A DNA stretch of 64,000 nucleotides from Planctomycetaceae bacterium (lineage in GTDB: Bacteria; Planctomycetota; Planctomycetia; Planctomycetales; Planctomycetaceae): NCBI GenBank assembly GCA_041398785.1, contig JAWKUA010000006.1, positions 248,001 to 312,000 on the forward strand. The letters run 5' to 3'. The notes under the pieces are model-generated. The model was not told where the DNA came from and did not search any database. It worked only from the letters and a program-made list of their open reading frames with translations. Below are positions 1 through 8,986 of this stretch, piece after piece. The translations under genes and the position numbers were made by a program. Position 1 is the stretch's first letter. Every line of letters begins with the position of its first letter.

Positions 1-54
1 TCCATGGGCTGGAGCCCTGGAACGCCCTGCCACGGCCTGAGGACTGCGCGGTCG

Positions 55-119
55 GCCCTCACCCCGATTTTCTGCTGGACGCAGAAAAATCTCCCTCTCC
101 CGCTTTGCGGGCGAGGGGA
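55..119. repeat. Dispersed intergenic repeat, copy 1
   Basis: A 65-base non-coding element that recurs at 2294-2359 with only a few differences. Both copies keep two small hairpins in the same order: TCTGC/GCAGA around a 5-base loop, then CCCGC/GCGGG (CCCG/CGGG in copy 2) around a short pyrimidine loop. Copy 1 lies about 90 bases upstream of the gene at 208. Bases 1-54 and 120-207 show nothing recognisable. It resembles the short palindromic intergenic repeats common in planctomycete chromosomes; its function is unknown. Confidence 0.7.
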
Positions 120-207
120 CGCACTGACGCACTGACGGACTGGCGGCGCGCGGCTCGTCCTCCTGGGAGGTGTTCCCGTTTGAGGGTATCCTGTTTGCGA
201 CTTTGTG

Positions 208-834
208 ATGAGCACTCAATTCTACAGACAATCCGATGACGGCCGGGAGACGGGGCCGTTTTCGCGTGAGGAACTACTCGCGGCGGCGATGCTGGGTGAG
301 CTGACGGAAGGCGATCTGGTGCGTTCGGAAGGCAGTTCGCTGTGGTTGAGTGCTCGTCGTGTGAAGGGGTTGTTTCCGGAAGACGCAGCGGTCGGCGGGG
401 AAGCCGAGTTGGCAAAACGCATCCACGCGGAAAGCGAAGGGATCGGTGTCCCGTCGTACCCTGGCACGGCCGCCGCGGCTCAGGCGGCGTACGAGGCTCA
501 GTTGCGGGCGCTGGAGTCCGGTGGCACCGACGCTGACTCCGGACGTCGATCGAAGAACCGCAGGGCTGCGTGGTGGCAGGGCGATGTTGGCTGGGAAGTG
601 TGGCTCGGCGTGGCTGTGATTCTGGCCGCCATTGTGTACACGGTATGGGTTCCGTCGGAGCAGCTTCGGTTTCCTCAATCGCAGCGCGGCGGGAATATGG
701 CTCCGGCGGGATATTTCTTCTTTGGCACCGGGCCGTGGTCAACATTGGAATATGGATTGTTATGGTTTGATGCGGGGCTGGTTGTCGGCGCGTTGTTGTT
801 CGGGCGACGATTATTGGGCCGCTCGGGAGGGTGA
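208..834 (+). CDS. GYF_2-domain membrane protein
   Basis: A 208-residue protein of unknown specific role. Residues 1-60 match the GYF_2 (DUF4339) pattern: an aromatic start (QFYRQS), GPFSREEL, and a central 'GELTEGDLVR...LWLSA' stretch. This domain is common at the N terminus of planctomycete membrane proteins and is thought to mediate protein contacts. A charged, Ala-rich linker follows (about 70-120), then two hydrophobic segments (about 131-150 and 183-200), so the GYF_2 part probably faces the cytoplasm. GTG at 205 and ATG at 208 are both possible; ATG is preferred. The next gene starts 152 bases downstream. The domain call is fairly secure; the function is not. Confidence 0.75.
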   Translation: MSTQFYRQSDDGRETGPFSREELLAAAMLGELTEGDLVRSEGSSLWLSARRVKGLFPEDAAVGGEAELAKRIHAESEGIGVPSYPGTAAAAQAAYEAQLRALESGGTDADSGRRSKNRRAAWWQGDVGWEVWLGVAVILAAIVYTVWVPSEQLRFPQSQRGGNMAPAGYFFFGTGPWSTLEYGLLWFDAGLVVGALLFGRRLLGRSGG

Positions 835-986
835 CCTACCGCGAGCAACCCGCAGCGCGCTAGCCCCGGTTGAGAGAGGGCACTGGCAGAGCCAGTGGCA
901 CGCATGCAAGCCGCAGCGCGATGAATGTGTTCGTCAGGCCAATGTCGGCCTGGCCTGTCGGCCATGGGTTAAACGGGGGGTGAGCG

Positions 987-2201
987 ATGGTGGCGGTGCT
1001 GGAATCATTTGATCGCTCCGCTGGCGAACCAGCCGCCTGCGACCGTGGCAGCAACGATCCGCTGATTTCCGTCGTCATGCCGTGCCGGAATGAAGCGAAG
1101 ACGGTGGGCGGCTGCGTTCGTCGGGCATTGGAAGTGCTCGGCGAAGCGGGATTGTCGGCGGAAGTCGTGGTGTGCGACAACGGGTCGACAGACGATTCGG
1201 GCGGGATCGCGCGGCAGGCCGGAGCTCGCGTGGTGCGGTGTGACGAGGCTGGCTATGGCAACGCCGTTCGCGCGGCGATTGATGCGGCACGTGGCGAGAT
1301 TCTGGTGATGGCCGACGCCGACGGCAGCCACGATTTGGGATCGCTGCCGGAACTGGTCCGTTCTGTTCAACACGGTGCCGATATGGTCGTGGGAAGCCGG
1401 TTCGCCGGCGGCATTGACCCCGGTGCGATGCCGTGGCTGAATCGCCGCGTTGGCAATCCGGGATTGAGTTGGCTGATCAACCGGTTGTTTCACACCGGCA
1501 TCGGGGATACTCAGTGCGGTCTGCGGGCGTTCACGCGAACCACGGCTGAGCAATTGGCTTTGAACAGCACCGGAATGGAACTGGCCAGTGAAATGCTGGT
1601 CAAGGCGGCTCGGCTGGGACTGCGGACGGAGGAAGTGCCGACTCGCATGTTTCGAGCCGGTCGCGACAGAGCCGCTCATTTGCTGCCGGGACGAGACGGC
1701 TGGCGGCATCTGAAGTTTCTGCTGATGTTCAGCCCGTTGCATCTGTTTCTGATTCCCGGCGCGACGGTCGCGGGCTTCGGAATGATGCTGACTCTGCTGC
1801 CGGCGTGGGGCATGTTTCGAGTTGGTTCGTTCTACATGGACATCCACTGGATGGTGCTGGGAATCCTGCTGCTGCTGATCGGAATTCAGATCGTGCAGTT
1901 CGGAGTGATCGCTCGACTGTACACCGTCCTTCATCGGTTCCCCGCGGCTGATCGTGCCCTGGAATGGCTGCGTCGGCATTTCAGTCTTGAACGAGGCCTG
2001 ATCGCGGGAGCGTTAATGTTTGCCGCGGGCTTTGCGATCGATGTCTGGATCGCGTGGGAATGGATCCGCCCCGGTCCGCCGCTGATGGAAATCCGCGCGG
2101 CTCTGCTGGCAACAGCCGCGATGGCCGTGGGAACTCAAACGGCGTTCTTTTCGTTTCTGTACGCGGTCGTGGAACGAGGCGTGACTCACGGCGAGCGATG
2201 A
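987..2201 (+). CDS. Family 2 glycosyltransferase, GtrB/DPM1-like, membrane-anchored
   Basis: A 404-residue glycosyltransferase of the polyprenyl-phosphate sugar transferase type. The GT-A catalytic domain spans about residues 25-240. It opens with ISVVMPCRNEA, followed by the nucleotide-binding CDNGSTDDS and the metal-binding MADADGS (DxD). The MVVGSRF and GDTQCGLRAF motifs are typical of dolichyl-/undecaprenyl-phosphate mannose or glucose synthases. About four hydrophobic helices follow (250-400), as in GtrB-like enzymes that sit on the inner membrane and charge undecaprenyl phosphate with a sugar. The sugar cannot be read from sequence. It may contribute to glycolipid or surface glycan synthesis with the second glycosyltransferase downstream, although a 160-base gap with a repeat separates them. 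Confidence 0.88.
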   Translation: MVAVLESFDRSAGEPAACDRGSNDPLISVVMPCRNEAKTVGGCVRRALEVLGEAGLSAEVVVCDNGSTDDSGGIARQAGARVVRCDEAGYGNAVRAAIDAARGEILVMADADGSHDLGSLPELVRSVQHGADMVVGSRFAGGIDPGAMPWLNRRVGNPGLSWLINRLFHTGIGDTQCGLRAFTRTTAEQLALNSTGMELASEMLVKAARLGLRTEEVPTRMFRAGRDRAAHLLPGRDGWRHLKFLLMFSPLHLFLIPGATVAGFGMMLTLLPAWGMFRVGSFYMDIHWMVLGILLLLIGIQIVQFGVIARLYTVLHRFPAADRALEWLRRHFSLERGLIAGALMFAAGFAIDVWIAWEWIRPGPPLMEIRAALLATAAMAVGTQTAFFSFLYAVVERGVTHGER

Positions 2202-2293
2202 CGGAGTAACGTGTGCGACAGATGAGAATTGCCACTGCCGTTTCAGCGGGAGGGCCGTCCGCGCACCTGGCGTGCGGGGTGAGGCCGCAGCCA

Positions 2294-2359
2294 GCCCTCA
2301 CCCCGATTTTTCTGCTGGAAGCAGAAGAATCTCCCTCTCCCGCTTTTCGGGCGTGGGGA
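2294..2359. repeat. Dispersed intergenic repeat, copy 2
   Basis: Second copy of the element at 55-119, with the same two hairpins. It ends three bases before the ATG at 2362, and its final GGGGA lies where a ribosome binding site would be, though very close to the start. The coding frame stays open upstream through the repeat to 2272, but the repeat is clearly non-coding in copy 1, so the gene start is placed after it. Confidence 0.7.
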
Positions 2360-2361
2360 AG

Positions 2362-3291
2362 ATGTCTGACTTGAAACAACTGAACGTGACTTCTTCAACA
2401 CCATTTTCCGTAGAGCGCGCTCCGCGCGGCTTGCGGGTAAGCGTGCTTCTTCCGGTTTACGAGGCGGTTCCGGAACTGCTGCGGCAGGCGATCGCCAGCG
2501 TCGTGGCACAAACGATCGGCGACTGGGAACTGCTGGTTGTGGAAGACGCATCGGAGCACTCGGCGAGTGACGTGTTGATGGAATTCAGCGACCCGCGAAT
2601 TCGACACGTGAAAAATTCGGCGCGAACATCCTTTGCGGCGCAGTTGAATCGGGGACTCGCGGAAGCTCGCGCGGAGTGGGTCGCGCGAATGGACGCGGAC
2701 GACATCTGCGAACCGCATCGACTGGAAACTCAGTTGGCGTTCTTGGCCGCGAATGATTCGATCGATGTGCTGGGCAGTCAACTGGCGGTGATTGACGCTG
2801 CCGGGCGTGACATCGGGTTTCGACGGTACCCCGAACCGCACGACGAAATCGTCGCGGCGCTGAAGCGGTTTTGTCCGCTGGCTCATCCGGCCGCAATCTT
2901 CCGCCGACAGACAATTCTCGCCGCAGGCGGATATGATGACGAAACCGACGAGACGGTAGCAGATTACGACCTGTGGTGCCGACTGGCGAAGCAAGGCACA
3001 CGGTTCGCCAATCACCGTGAAGCGCTGTTGAAGTACCGCATTCATTCAGGCTCTACGAAGTCCGCGAAGCTGCGCCAGATGTTGCGCGGCACGCTGGACG
3101 TGAAACGGCGACACTGGAATGGCACGTTCGACGCCTGGTCTCGCCTGAGATTGCCGGCAGAACAGGCGATGCTCTGCGTGCCGCCATGTCTGGTGCTGTG
3201 GCTGTTCCGGGTCACCCACCTTCGAAGCTCGCTGCCGCCGTCATTCGAAACGAATAGTTCCTCAGGCGACGCTCCAAAATCGCTGCGCTGA
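2362..3291 (+). CDS. Family 2 glycosyltransferase
   Basis: A 309-residue GT2 enzyme of the WcaA/EpsE type, transferring a sugar from a nucleotide donor to a growing glycan. The domain starts near residue 20 with RVSVLLPVYEA, then VVEDASEHS, and the ARMDADD motif that supplies the DxD metal ligand. Later come SDYD-like 'VADYDLWCRL' and HSGS near the C-terminal end of the fold, features of polysaccharide GT2s. A single hydrophobic stretch near residue 275 may tether it to the membrane. The ATG at 2362 is chosen because the longer frame from 2272 runs through a dispersed repeat. It converges with the PSD1 gene, stops 6 bases apart. Acceptor and sugar are unknown. Confidence 0.85.
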   Translation: MSDLKQLNVTSSTPFSVERAPRGLRVSVLLPVYEAVPELLRQAIASVVAQTIGDWELLVVEDASEHSASDVLMEFSDPRIRHVKNSARTSFAAQLNRGLAEARAEWVARMDADDICEPHRLETQLAFLAANDSIDVLGSQLAVIDAAGRDIGFRRYPEPHDEIVAALKRFCPLAHPAAIFRRQTILAAGGYDDETDETVADYDLWCRLAKQGTRFANHREALLKYRIHSGSTKSAKLRQMLRGTLDVKRRHWNGTFDAWSRLRLPAEQAMLCVPPCLVLWLFRVTHLRSSLPPSFETNSSSGDAPKSLR

Positions 3292-3297
3292 CGTGAT

Positions 3298-6189
3298 CTA
3301 CTGCAGGAACAGAAACTCACTTGTGTTGACCAGAACTCGGCAGACCTGTTCCAGTCCGTGGGTCTCTGCCAGTTCGATCATCCGGAGGCTTTCTTCATTC
3401 GTCGGTGGACGCGACAGGGCCAGTACGAAGCTGCGGTTCACCTGAGCCAAAAGATCATCACCTGTCTCCGTACGAACCCGTTCCGCAAAGAATTCCGCCT
3501 GGCGATTGGCAAACGGACTGTTCAGCAGACTCAGTGACTGCAGCGGCGTGATTGATCGCGTGCGCTGCGGCGTCATCTGTCCGGCATCGGGGCAGTCAAA
3601 CGATCCGAAGATATCGACAGCCTGCATGCGAATCTTGTGAGCGTAGATCATGCGTCGCCAGCCGGCATCGTCGAAGGTTTCCTTCGGGACGTAGTCGGAC
3701 AGTCCGCCGCGCTGGTTGAACAGATCGAAGCCGGGTCCGCCCATCGTCATGTTCAGTTTTCCACTGACCGTCAGAATCGCATCGCGAATGGCCTCGGCTT
3801 CAAGCCGTCGCGGAGGAAATCTCCACAACAGTCGTGAGCCCGCGTCGACCTGCAGCGCGTCAGCATTCGGCCGGCTGCTCTGCCGAAACGTGTCCGACGT
3901 GACGATCTGCCGGTGCAGCCGCTTCAGTGACCAGCCGTGTTCGACAAAGTCGGCTGCCAGCCAGTCCAGCAGTTCCGGGTGAGTCGGCCGGGAACCCATG
4001 CGTCCGAAATCGCTGGGCGTGTCGACCAGTCCCGTGCCGAAATGGGACTGCCAGATTCGATTCACGATGACTCGCGCGGTCAGCGGGTGGTCGGGACGAA
4101 CTGCGTGCTCCGCCAGAGCCAGCCGGCGACTGACTTCAGAGGCCACCGACAGGTTCGCCGGAATGGCGACAGCCGTTGGAACAACCCGCGACTGCCCGTC
4201 AAAGGTGCGATTCCGGCGCGCGGACGCTGAGACCGCCGGCGTCCCGTCATTTCGCCTGATGGCCGCGCTGGCCACAGCGCGACGAAGAACTTCCGGCACT
4301 GAGGGCACAACGATGTCGACGCGCTGCATGGGATCACCGCGGCGCAGCAGCCACGTGTCCTCCGGTTCGTCGATGAAGCTTGCCGCGTAGACCTGAGGTC
4401 CGGCGGACACCCTGTTCAGCGTCTGCTGAGTCGATCGGATGGCCGCCGTCTTTTCCATCACTTCGGCGATCGATTCGGAATCCAGTCCGGTCAACCGGAC
4501 ACTCGCCGCATGACGAGCATCGTCCGTCCGGGGCAATCGTCGCCGGGAATCCAGCACCGTGATCCATTCATCGGATGACGGCGGCAGCACGTCGATGTCG
4601 TAGTCGGCCGGAATACTTTCACCGCGGTGCCAGACGGTTCGATCGATGTGAGTGCTTTTCGGAAAGTCGATCCGAATCCATGCCGGTCCGCCTGCCGCGG
4701 AGACCCACGGAAAGGCCTGCCGCTGGTCTACGGAACCATCAACCAGGTTGTCGAAGTGCCGTGTCTGATTGGCCAGTGCGAAACTGGACGCGGACGGCGT
4801 CGCTCCATTTTCGGCGAGCGCCACGTTGACAGAGGATTCACCGCCATGTGCGGTCGACCAGGCTTCGAATTCGTACAGCGATGCCGCCGCACCGTTTCCC
4901 GTCGCGTGGATTCTCATCCGCACGGCGCGAGCTTCCACGGGCTCGAAAGTCTCAGCCTGAATCTCCGTCAGCGGCGGCTGCAGCGCATGCCGGATTCGAA
5001 GAGCTTCGAGCTCCTCGCGCAAAGTCTGCAAACGTTCGCGAACCTGCGGAACCTGCGAGGTCCATTCGTCGTTGAGCCCGCCGCGCAGTCGCCGGTCGCC
5101 GTATTGCAGTCCCGCGAACGTGGCCTGCATGGCGTAGTAGTCTCGCTGAGTCAGCGGGTCGAACTTGTGACTGTGGCAGCGTGCGCAGTCCAGCGTCAGA
5201 GCGAAGATGCTCTGGCTGACGGTGCGGATCACTTCGTCAAGTTCATCCTGGCGAGCCTGCCGCATGGCTTCCTCATCGCGTCCGATCTGACCGGGAAGAT
5301 TGGCCGGCCCGGCGACAAGAAATCCCAGCGCCGCATCTTCGCCCGACGTGTCACCGGCAATCTGAGCGAACAAGAAGTCATCGTACGGCTTATCCGCGTT
5401 GAGAGCTGCGATGACCCAGTCCCGATACGGCCACGCGTTGGGTCGCTCCAGGTTGGTTTCGAAGCCGACAGTTTCCGCCCAGCGGATGATGTCCAGCCAG
5501 TGCTGAGCCCATCGTTCTCCGTATCGCGGCGAAGCCAGAAGCTGTTCGACGAGTGCTTCCCAGGCCACATCCCGATCGGCGGCGCTCGCGAATGCCTGGA
5601 CGTCAGCGGGAGCCGGAGGCAGCCCGGTCAGGTCGAAGAACAATCGCCGAACCAGCGTATGCCGTTCCGCCGGTTCCGAAAGCTGCAATCCCGTTTTGTG
5701 AAGTTCACGGCCGATGAACGCGTCGATCGGATGCTGGTTTTCGGAGTCGGCAGGCAAATCCGGCTTCCGGAGTGGCTGAAACGACCAATGCTGAATGGAA
5801 TCGGCGTCGCCGTCCGGAAACTCGGCCCCCTGTTCGATCCAGCGCGACAGCAAGCGAACTTGCTCCGGCGTCAGTCGATCGCCGTCGGGCGGCATCCGCG
5901 AATCCGGGTCATCGCTGCGAACAAGTTCCAGCAGCAGACTCTCACCAGGCTTGCCGGGAACAACGGCGGGCATGCCGCGATCGCCGCCTTTCAGAAGACT
6001 GCCGCGGTCATCAGTTCGCAGCCCGGATTCCCGCAGATCCGGCCCGTGACATTCGTGGCAATGAGCAGCGAAGATCGGCTGGATATCGCGAACAAAGTCC
6101 ACAGGCTGGGCGTTGGCAACAGCGGCAGACACCAACACAAGTGCGGCGATGGTCATGCCGACAAAACTGCTCCGGCAACGGTTCATCAC
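3298..6189 (-). CDS. PSD1-type protein (PSCyt1-DUF1549-DUF1553) with discoidin-like insert
   Basis: A 963-residue exported planctomycete protein. A signal peptide ends near residue 27. The PSCyt1 cytochrome domain follows, with a CxxCH haem site at C44/C47/H48 in CHECHGPD. DUF1549 (about 150-360) carries GERWAQHWLD and a second CxxCH at C335 (CARCHSHKFDP). An insert at about 420-560 looks like an F5/8-type-C or discoidin-like sheet domain (VRMRIHATGNG ... AWIRIDFPKS). DUF1553 occupies about 690-960, with NPLTARV-type 'HPLTARVIVNRIW', a RRLEAEAIRD block and the usual ending SEFLFLQ. Biochemistry is unproven; context across the phylum points to periplasmic electron transfer linked to polymer or sugar breakdown. 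Unlike the other PSD1 genes here it has no DUF1501 partner next to it. Confidence 0.88.
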   Translation of the reverse strand: MMNRCRSSFVGMTIAALVLVSAAVANAQPVDFVRDIQPIFAAHCHECHGPDLRESGLRTDDRGSLLKGGDRGMPAVVPGKPGESLLLELVRSDDPDSRMPPDGDRLTPEQVRLLSRWIEQGAEFPDGDADSIQHWSFQPLRKPDLPADSENQHPIDAFIGRELHKTGLQLSEPAERHTLVRRLFFDLTGLPPAPADVQAFASAADRDVAWEALVEQLLASPRYGERWAQHWLDIIRWAETVGFETNLERPNAWPYRDWVIAALNADKPYDDFLFAQIAGDTSGEDAALGFLVAGPANLPGQIGRDEEAMRQARQDELDEVIRTVSQSIFALTLDCARCHSHKFDPLTQRDYYAMQATFAGLQYGDRRLRGGLNDEWTSQVPQVRERLQTLREELEALRIRHALQPPLTEIQAETFEPVEARAVRMRIHATGNGAAASLYEFEAWSTAHGGESSVNVALAENGATPSASSFALANQTRHFDNLVDGSVDQRQAFPWVSAAGGPAWIRIDFPKSTHIDRTVWHRGESIPADYDIDVLPPSSDEWITVLDSRRRLPRTDDARHAASVRLTGLDSESIAEVMEKTAAIRSTQQTLNRVSAGPQVYAASFIDEPEDTWLLRRGDPMQRVDIVVPSVPEVLRRAVASAAIRRNDGTPAVSASARRNRTFDGQSRVVPTAVAIPANLSVASEVSRRLALAEHAVRPDHPLTARVIVNRIWQSHFGTGLVDTPSDFGRMGSRPTHPELLDWLAADFVEHGWSLKRLHRQIVTSDTFRQSSRPNADALQVDAGSRLLWRFPPRRLEAEAIRDAILTVSGKLNMTMGGPGFDLFNQRGGLSDYVPKETFDDAGWRRMIYAHKIRMQAVDIFGSFDCPDAGQMTPQRTRSITPLQSLSLLNSPFANRQAEFFAERVRTETGDDLLAQVNRSFVLALSRPPTNEESLRMIELAETHGLEQVCRVLVNTSEFLFLQ

Positions 6190-6393
6190 TTCGTCCTCGA
6201 CACGAAATCAGGGATAAGCGAAAGCCCAGTATAATTGGAGATTCGCGAGGAATCAGGTGTTTACTGCGAACGGCAATTCGTCCGTTGGTACATCGGCAAA
6301 GCGGATGAATTTTCGCGGTGAGCCGCACGTCCCGTGCTGAGGAACCGGGGCTGAATTTCGTCGGCCCGGCGCCGCGCGGTGCGGGATCGCGTC

Positions 6394-7173
6394 CTACGGA
6401 TGGTGATTCCGGGTGACGCGCAGCACGTCGTCGTGCAGATTCGTGTTGCTCGCCAGAAGACTGCACTTTGCCAGCGGCAACGGTTCGCCGCGGCAGGTGG
6501 TGACTTTTCCGCCGGCTTCTTCGACGATCAGTCTTCCGGCCGCAAAGTCCCACGGCGAAAGCTGGTATTCAAAGTAGGCACCGAAGCTTCCGGTCGCCAC
6601 CTGGGCCAGATCAAGCGACGCGGTTCCCATCCTTCGGATGCCGTGGATGTTCTGACGAAAACAGTCACCGACGGCCGCCAGCGTTGCTTCCATCATTGCA
6701 CCGCGGTCGTAGTAGAATCCGACGCTGATCAGCACTTCGTTCATTCGCGTCTGACCGCCGACACGAATCGGTGCTCCGTTGTGAGTCGCGCCGCGGCCGC
6801 GTTCCGCGACATAGCGGTCGTCGCGAATCGGATTCAGAACAATCCCGTACTGCGCGATGCCGTTGTGGTGGTACGCGATCGAAACGGCAAAGTGAGGAAT
6901 CCGGTGAGCGAAGTTGGTGGTCCCGTCGAGCGGATCGACGATCCACAGATGTTCCGCGCGGACGTCGTCGGACTGCTCTTCCTCCCCCAGAATGCTGTGA
7001 TCCGGGAACTGTTCGTGAATGACCTTCACGATCGCTCGTTCCGCGTTGACATCGGCGTCGGACACCAGGTCGACGGCGCCCTTATGGCGCATTGTCACAC
7101 CTTCACGGAAGTAGTCACGCAGGATGTTTCCGGCGGATCGAGCGGCATGTTCGGCAGTGGCTGGGATGCTCAT
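6394..7173 (-). CDS. Inositol monophosphatase family protein
   Basis: A 259-residue member of the Mg2+-dependent IMPase/SuhB family, which hydrolyses inositol-1-phosphate or related sugar or nucleotide phosphates in the cytoplasm. Metal-site motifs are intact: GEE at 63-65, WIVDPLDGTTNF with D80 and D83, and the C-terminal WDFAAGRLIVEEAGG block. Length and motif spacing fit the family. It is transcribed away from the cobA-hemD gene, with 116 bases between start codons. A gap of about 200 bases with no visible gene separates its stop from the PSD1 start at 6189. The substrate cannot be assigned from sequence. Confidence 0.9.
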   Translation of the reverse strand: MSIPATAEHAARSAGNILRDYFREGVTMRHKGAVDLVSDADVNAERAIVKVIHEQFPDHSILGEEEQSDDVRAEHLWIVDPLDGTTNFAHRIPHFAVSIAYHHNGIAQYGIVLNPIRDDRYVAERGRGATHNGAPIRVGGQTRMNEVLISVGFYYDRGAMMEATLAAVGDCFRQNIHGIRRMGTASLDLAQVATGSFGAYFEYQLSPWDFAAGRLIVEEAGGKVTTCRGEPLPLAKCSLLASNTNLHDDVLRVTRNHHP

Positions 7174-7289
7174 GCGGCGAAGCGTACGCTGCCGCAGGCG
7201 TTCCTCCCAGCGCGCTCGCGGAATTCTCGTGAGTCGCTACGATCCTGGCCGGCTGCGAACGAAGCAACGCTGGCCGCGGCTGGTGCAAA

Positions 7290-8828
7290 ATGTCCGATCA
7301 ACCTGCAAAAGTCTATCTGGTCGGAGCCGGTCCGGGAGACCCGGGACTGTTGACGTTGCGCGCCGCGGAACTGCTGTCGACGGCGGATCTGGTGCTGTAC
7401 GACGGACTGGTGAATCCGTTGCTGCTGCGGCTGACGACGGGTGTCTGCGAACGAACCGCGCGCACGCGGCAGGGCGACGGTTCCGTGGTGCCGCAGCACG
7501 AAATCAACCAGCGGCTGATCGAAGAATCTCGCGCCGGGCGAACGGTTGTGCGGCTGAAGGGCGGCGATCCGTTCATTTTCGGACGCGGCAGCGAAGAACT
7601 CGCGGCGCTGGAAGCTGCGGGAGTTCCTGTCGAGGTCGTGCCGGGGATCACCGCAGCAACGGCTGCCGGAGAATACGCCGGGTTCTCGTTCACGCACCGG
7701 CAATTCGCGTCGGCCGTCGCGTTTGTCACGGGACACGAAGATCCCACTCGCCCGGCCAGCCGGCTGGACTATCGCGCACTGGCCGCCTTTCCGGGGACTC
7801 TTGTGTTCTACATGGGACTCGGACGCATCCAAAGCATCTGCGCGGAACTGATGAGCCACGGAAAGCCGGAACAGACACCGGCTGCGGTCGTCTGCAGCGC
7901 GTCGCTTCCGTCTCAGCAGGTTGTCGCGGCGACGCTGTCGGATCTGCCGGAAAGGGCTGCCGCAGCGGGCGTCCATGCTCCATCGTTGATCATTGTCGGA
8001 GAATGCGTACGGCAACGAACTGGTCGATCCTGGTTCGAGCGTGGTCCGCTGTTTGGCCGGACCGTCGGAATTACGCGGCCCGACGACCAGTGCGACGAAG
8101 TTGCGGCGAAGATTCTGCGGCTGTCCGGCCAACCTGTCCTGATGCCCCTGATCCGGATCACTCCGGCGACTGAATACCAGTGTGCGGCACTGGATGCCGC
8201 GTTGCAGCGGCTGCCTGACTTTGGCTGGCTGGTCTTCACCAGCGTGAACGGCGTGAGTTCGTTCTTTGACCGACTGTGGCAAACGGGCCGAGATCAGCGT
8301 TCGGTGGCTCACATGAAGTTCGCTGCAATCGGTCCGTCCACCGCTGCCGCGCTGGAAAGCCGATCGCTGCGGCCCGATATCGTGCCAGGTGAATTCCGCG
8401 CCGAAGCCCTGGCGGCGGAAATGGCGCCTTACGTTTCCGGATGCCGAATTCTGTGGGCAGGAGCCAGCCGGGGGCGGGATGTGCTGCCGCAAATGCTGAC
8501 AGAATCCGGAGCTCAGGTGGAAAAGCTTGTCGTTTACAACAACGAAGACTCCGCAGCGCTGGACGCCAGCGTCGTCGACAGGATCCAATCAGGGCGTCTG
8601 GACTGGATCGGAATCAGCAGCCCGTCAATCGCCAGCCGACTGGCTGCCCTTGCCGACTCCGAGAGGCTTGATTTCGCGGCGACGAAGACAAAGATTGCAT
8701 CCATCAGCCCCGTGACCAGCCGCACGGCGCGCGAGTCTGGGCTGACGGTAGCCGCCGAGGCAGTCGACTACACCTGGGACGGTATTCTGCAGGCCATCGT
8801 CCGTGCGGAAGTGACCGGCGCGAATTGA
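7290..8828 (+). CDS. cobA-hemD: Fused uroporphyrinogen-III C-methyltransferase / uroporphyrinogen-III synthase
   Basis: A 512-residue two-domain tetrapyrrole enzyme. Residues 1-245 are the SAM-dependent SUMT half (CobA/CysG-A), with YLVGAGPGDPGLLTLRA, the GDG motif region 'RQGDGSVVPQHEIN', and VVRLKGGDPFIFGRG. Residues from about 255 on are HemD, starting GRTVGITRPDDQ and ending near DGILQAIV; HemD sequences diverge strongly, so this half is called on fold-level landmarks (FTSVNGV, AIGPSTA). HemD closes hydroxymethylbilane into uroporphyrinogen III. SUMT methylates it to precorrin-2 for sirohaem or cobalamin. Fusing the branch-point enzymes is common in some bacteria. The start is the ATG at 7290, 116 bases from the divergent phosphatase gene. 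Confidence 0.92.
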   Translation: MSDQPAKVYLVGAGPGDPGLLTLRAAELLSTADLVLYDGLVNPLLLRLTTGVCERTARTRQGDGSVVPQHEINQRLIEESRAGRTVVRLKGGDPFIFGRGSEELAALEAAGVPVEVVPGITAATAAGEYAGFSFTHRQFASAVAFVTGHEDPTRPASRLDYRALAAFPGTLVFYMGLGRIQSICAELMSHGKPEQTPAAVVCSASLPSQQVVAATLSDLPERAAAAGVHAPSLIIVGECVRQRTGRSWFERGPLFGRTVGITRPDDQCDEVAAKILRLSGQPVLMPLIRITPATEYQCAALDAALQRLPDFGWLVFTSVNGVSSFFDRLWQTGRDQRSVAHMKFAAIGPSTAAALESRSLRPDIVPGEFRAEALAAEMAPYVSGCRILWAGASRGRDVLPQMLTESGAQVEKLVVYNNEDSAALDASVVDRIQSGRLDWIGISSPSIASRLAALADSERLDFAATKTKIASISPVTSRTARESGLTVAAEAVDYTWDGILQAIVRAEVTGAN

Positions 8829-8986
8829 GCGGCGATCGAACGCAATACCGGTTTTTGCTCACATTTTTGTGGCCAACGTCGTAAAATATTCGAATGCCGC
8901 CGGCCGCCGGAAACTCATGCAGGCCGGTCGCAACCATTTGCGATTGCAGAACTTATCCCCTGTTACTTCACGAACTCAGAAGTGCC

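Noticed and set aside
1005..1979. 324-codon minus-strand frame opposite the first glycosyltransferase
   Set aside because: No recognisable motif; the plus strand encodes a complete GT2 enzyme.
4627..6234. 535-codon plus-strand frame opposite the first PSD1 gene
   Set aside because: Antisense shadow of a well-supported gene in GC-rich DNA; residue composition (many Arg, Gln, His) and lack of motifs are typical of such frames.
7170..8588. 472-codon minus-strand frame opposite cobA-hemD
   Set aside because: The plus-strand product has complete family motifs; the antisense frame has none.
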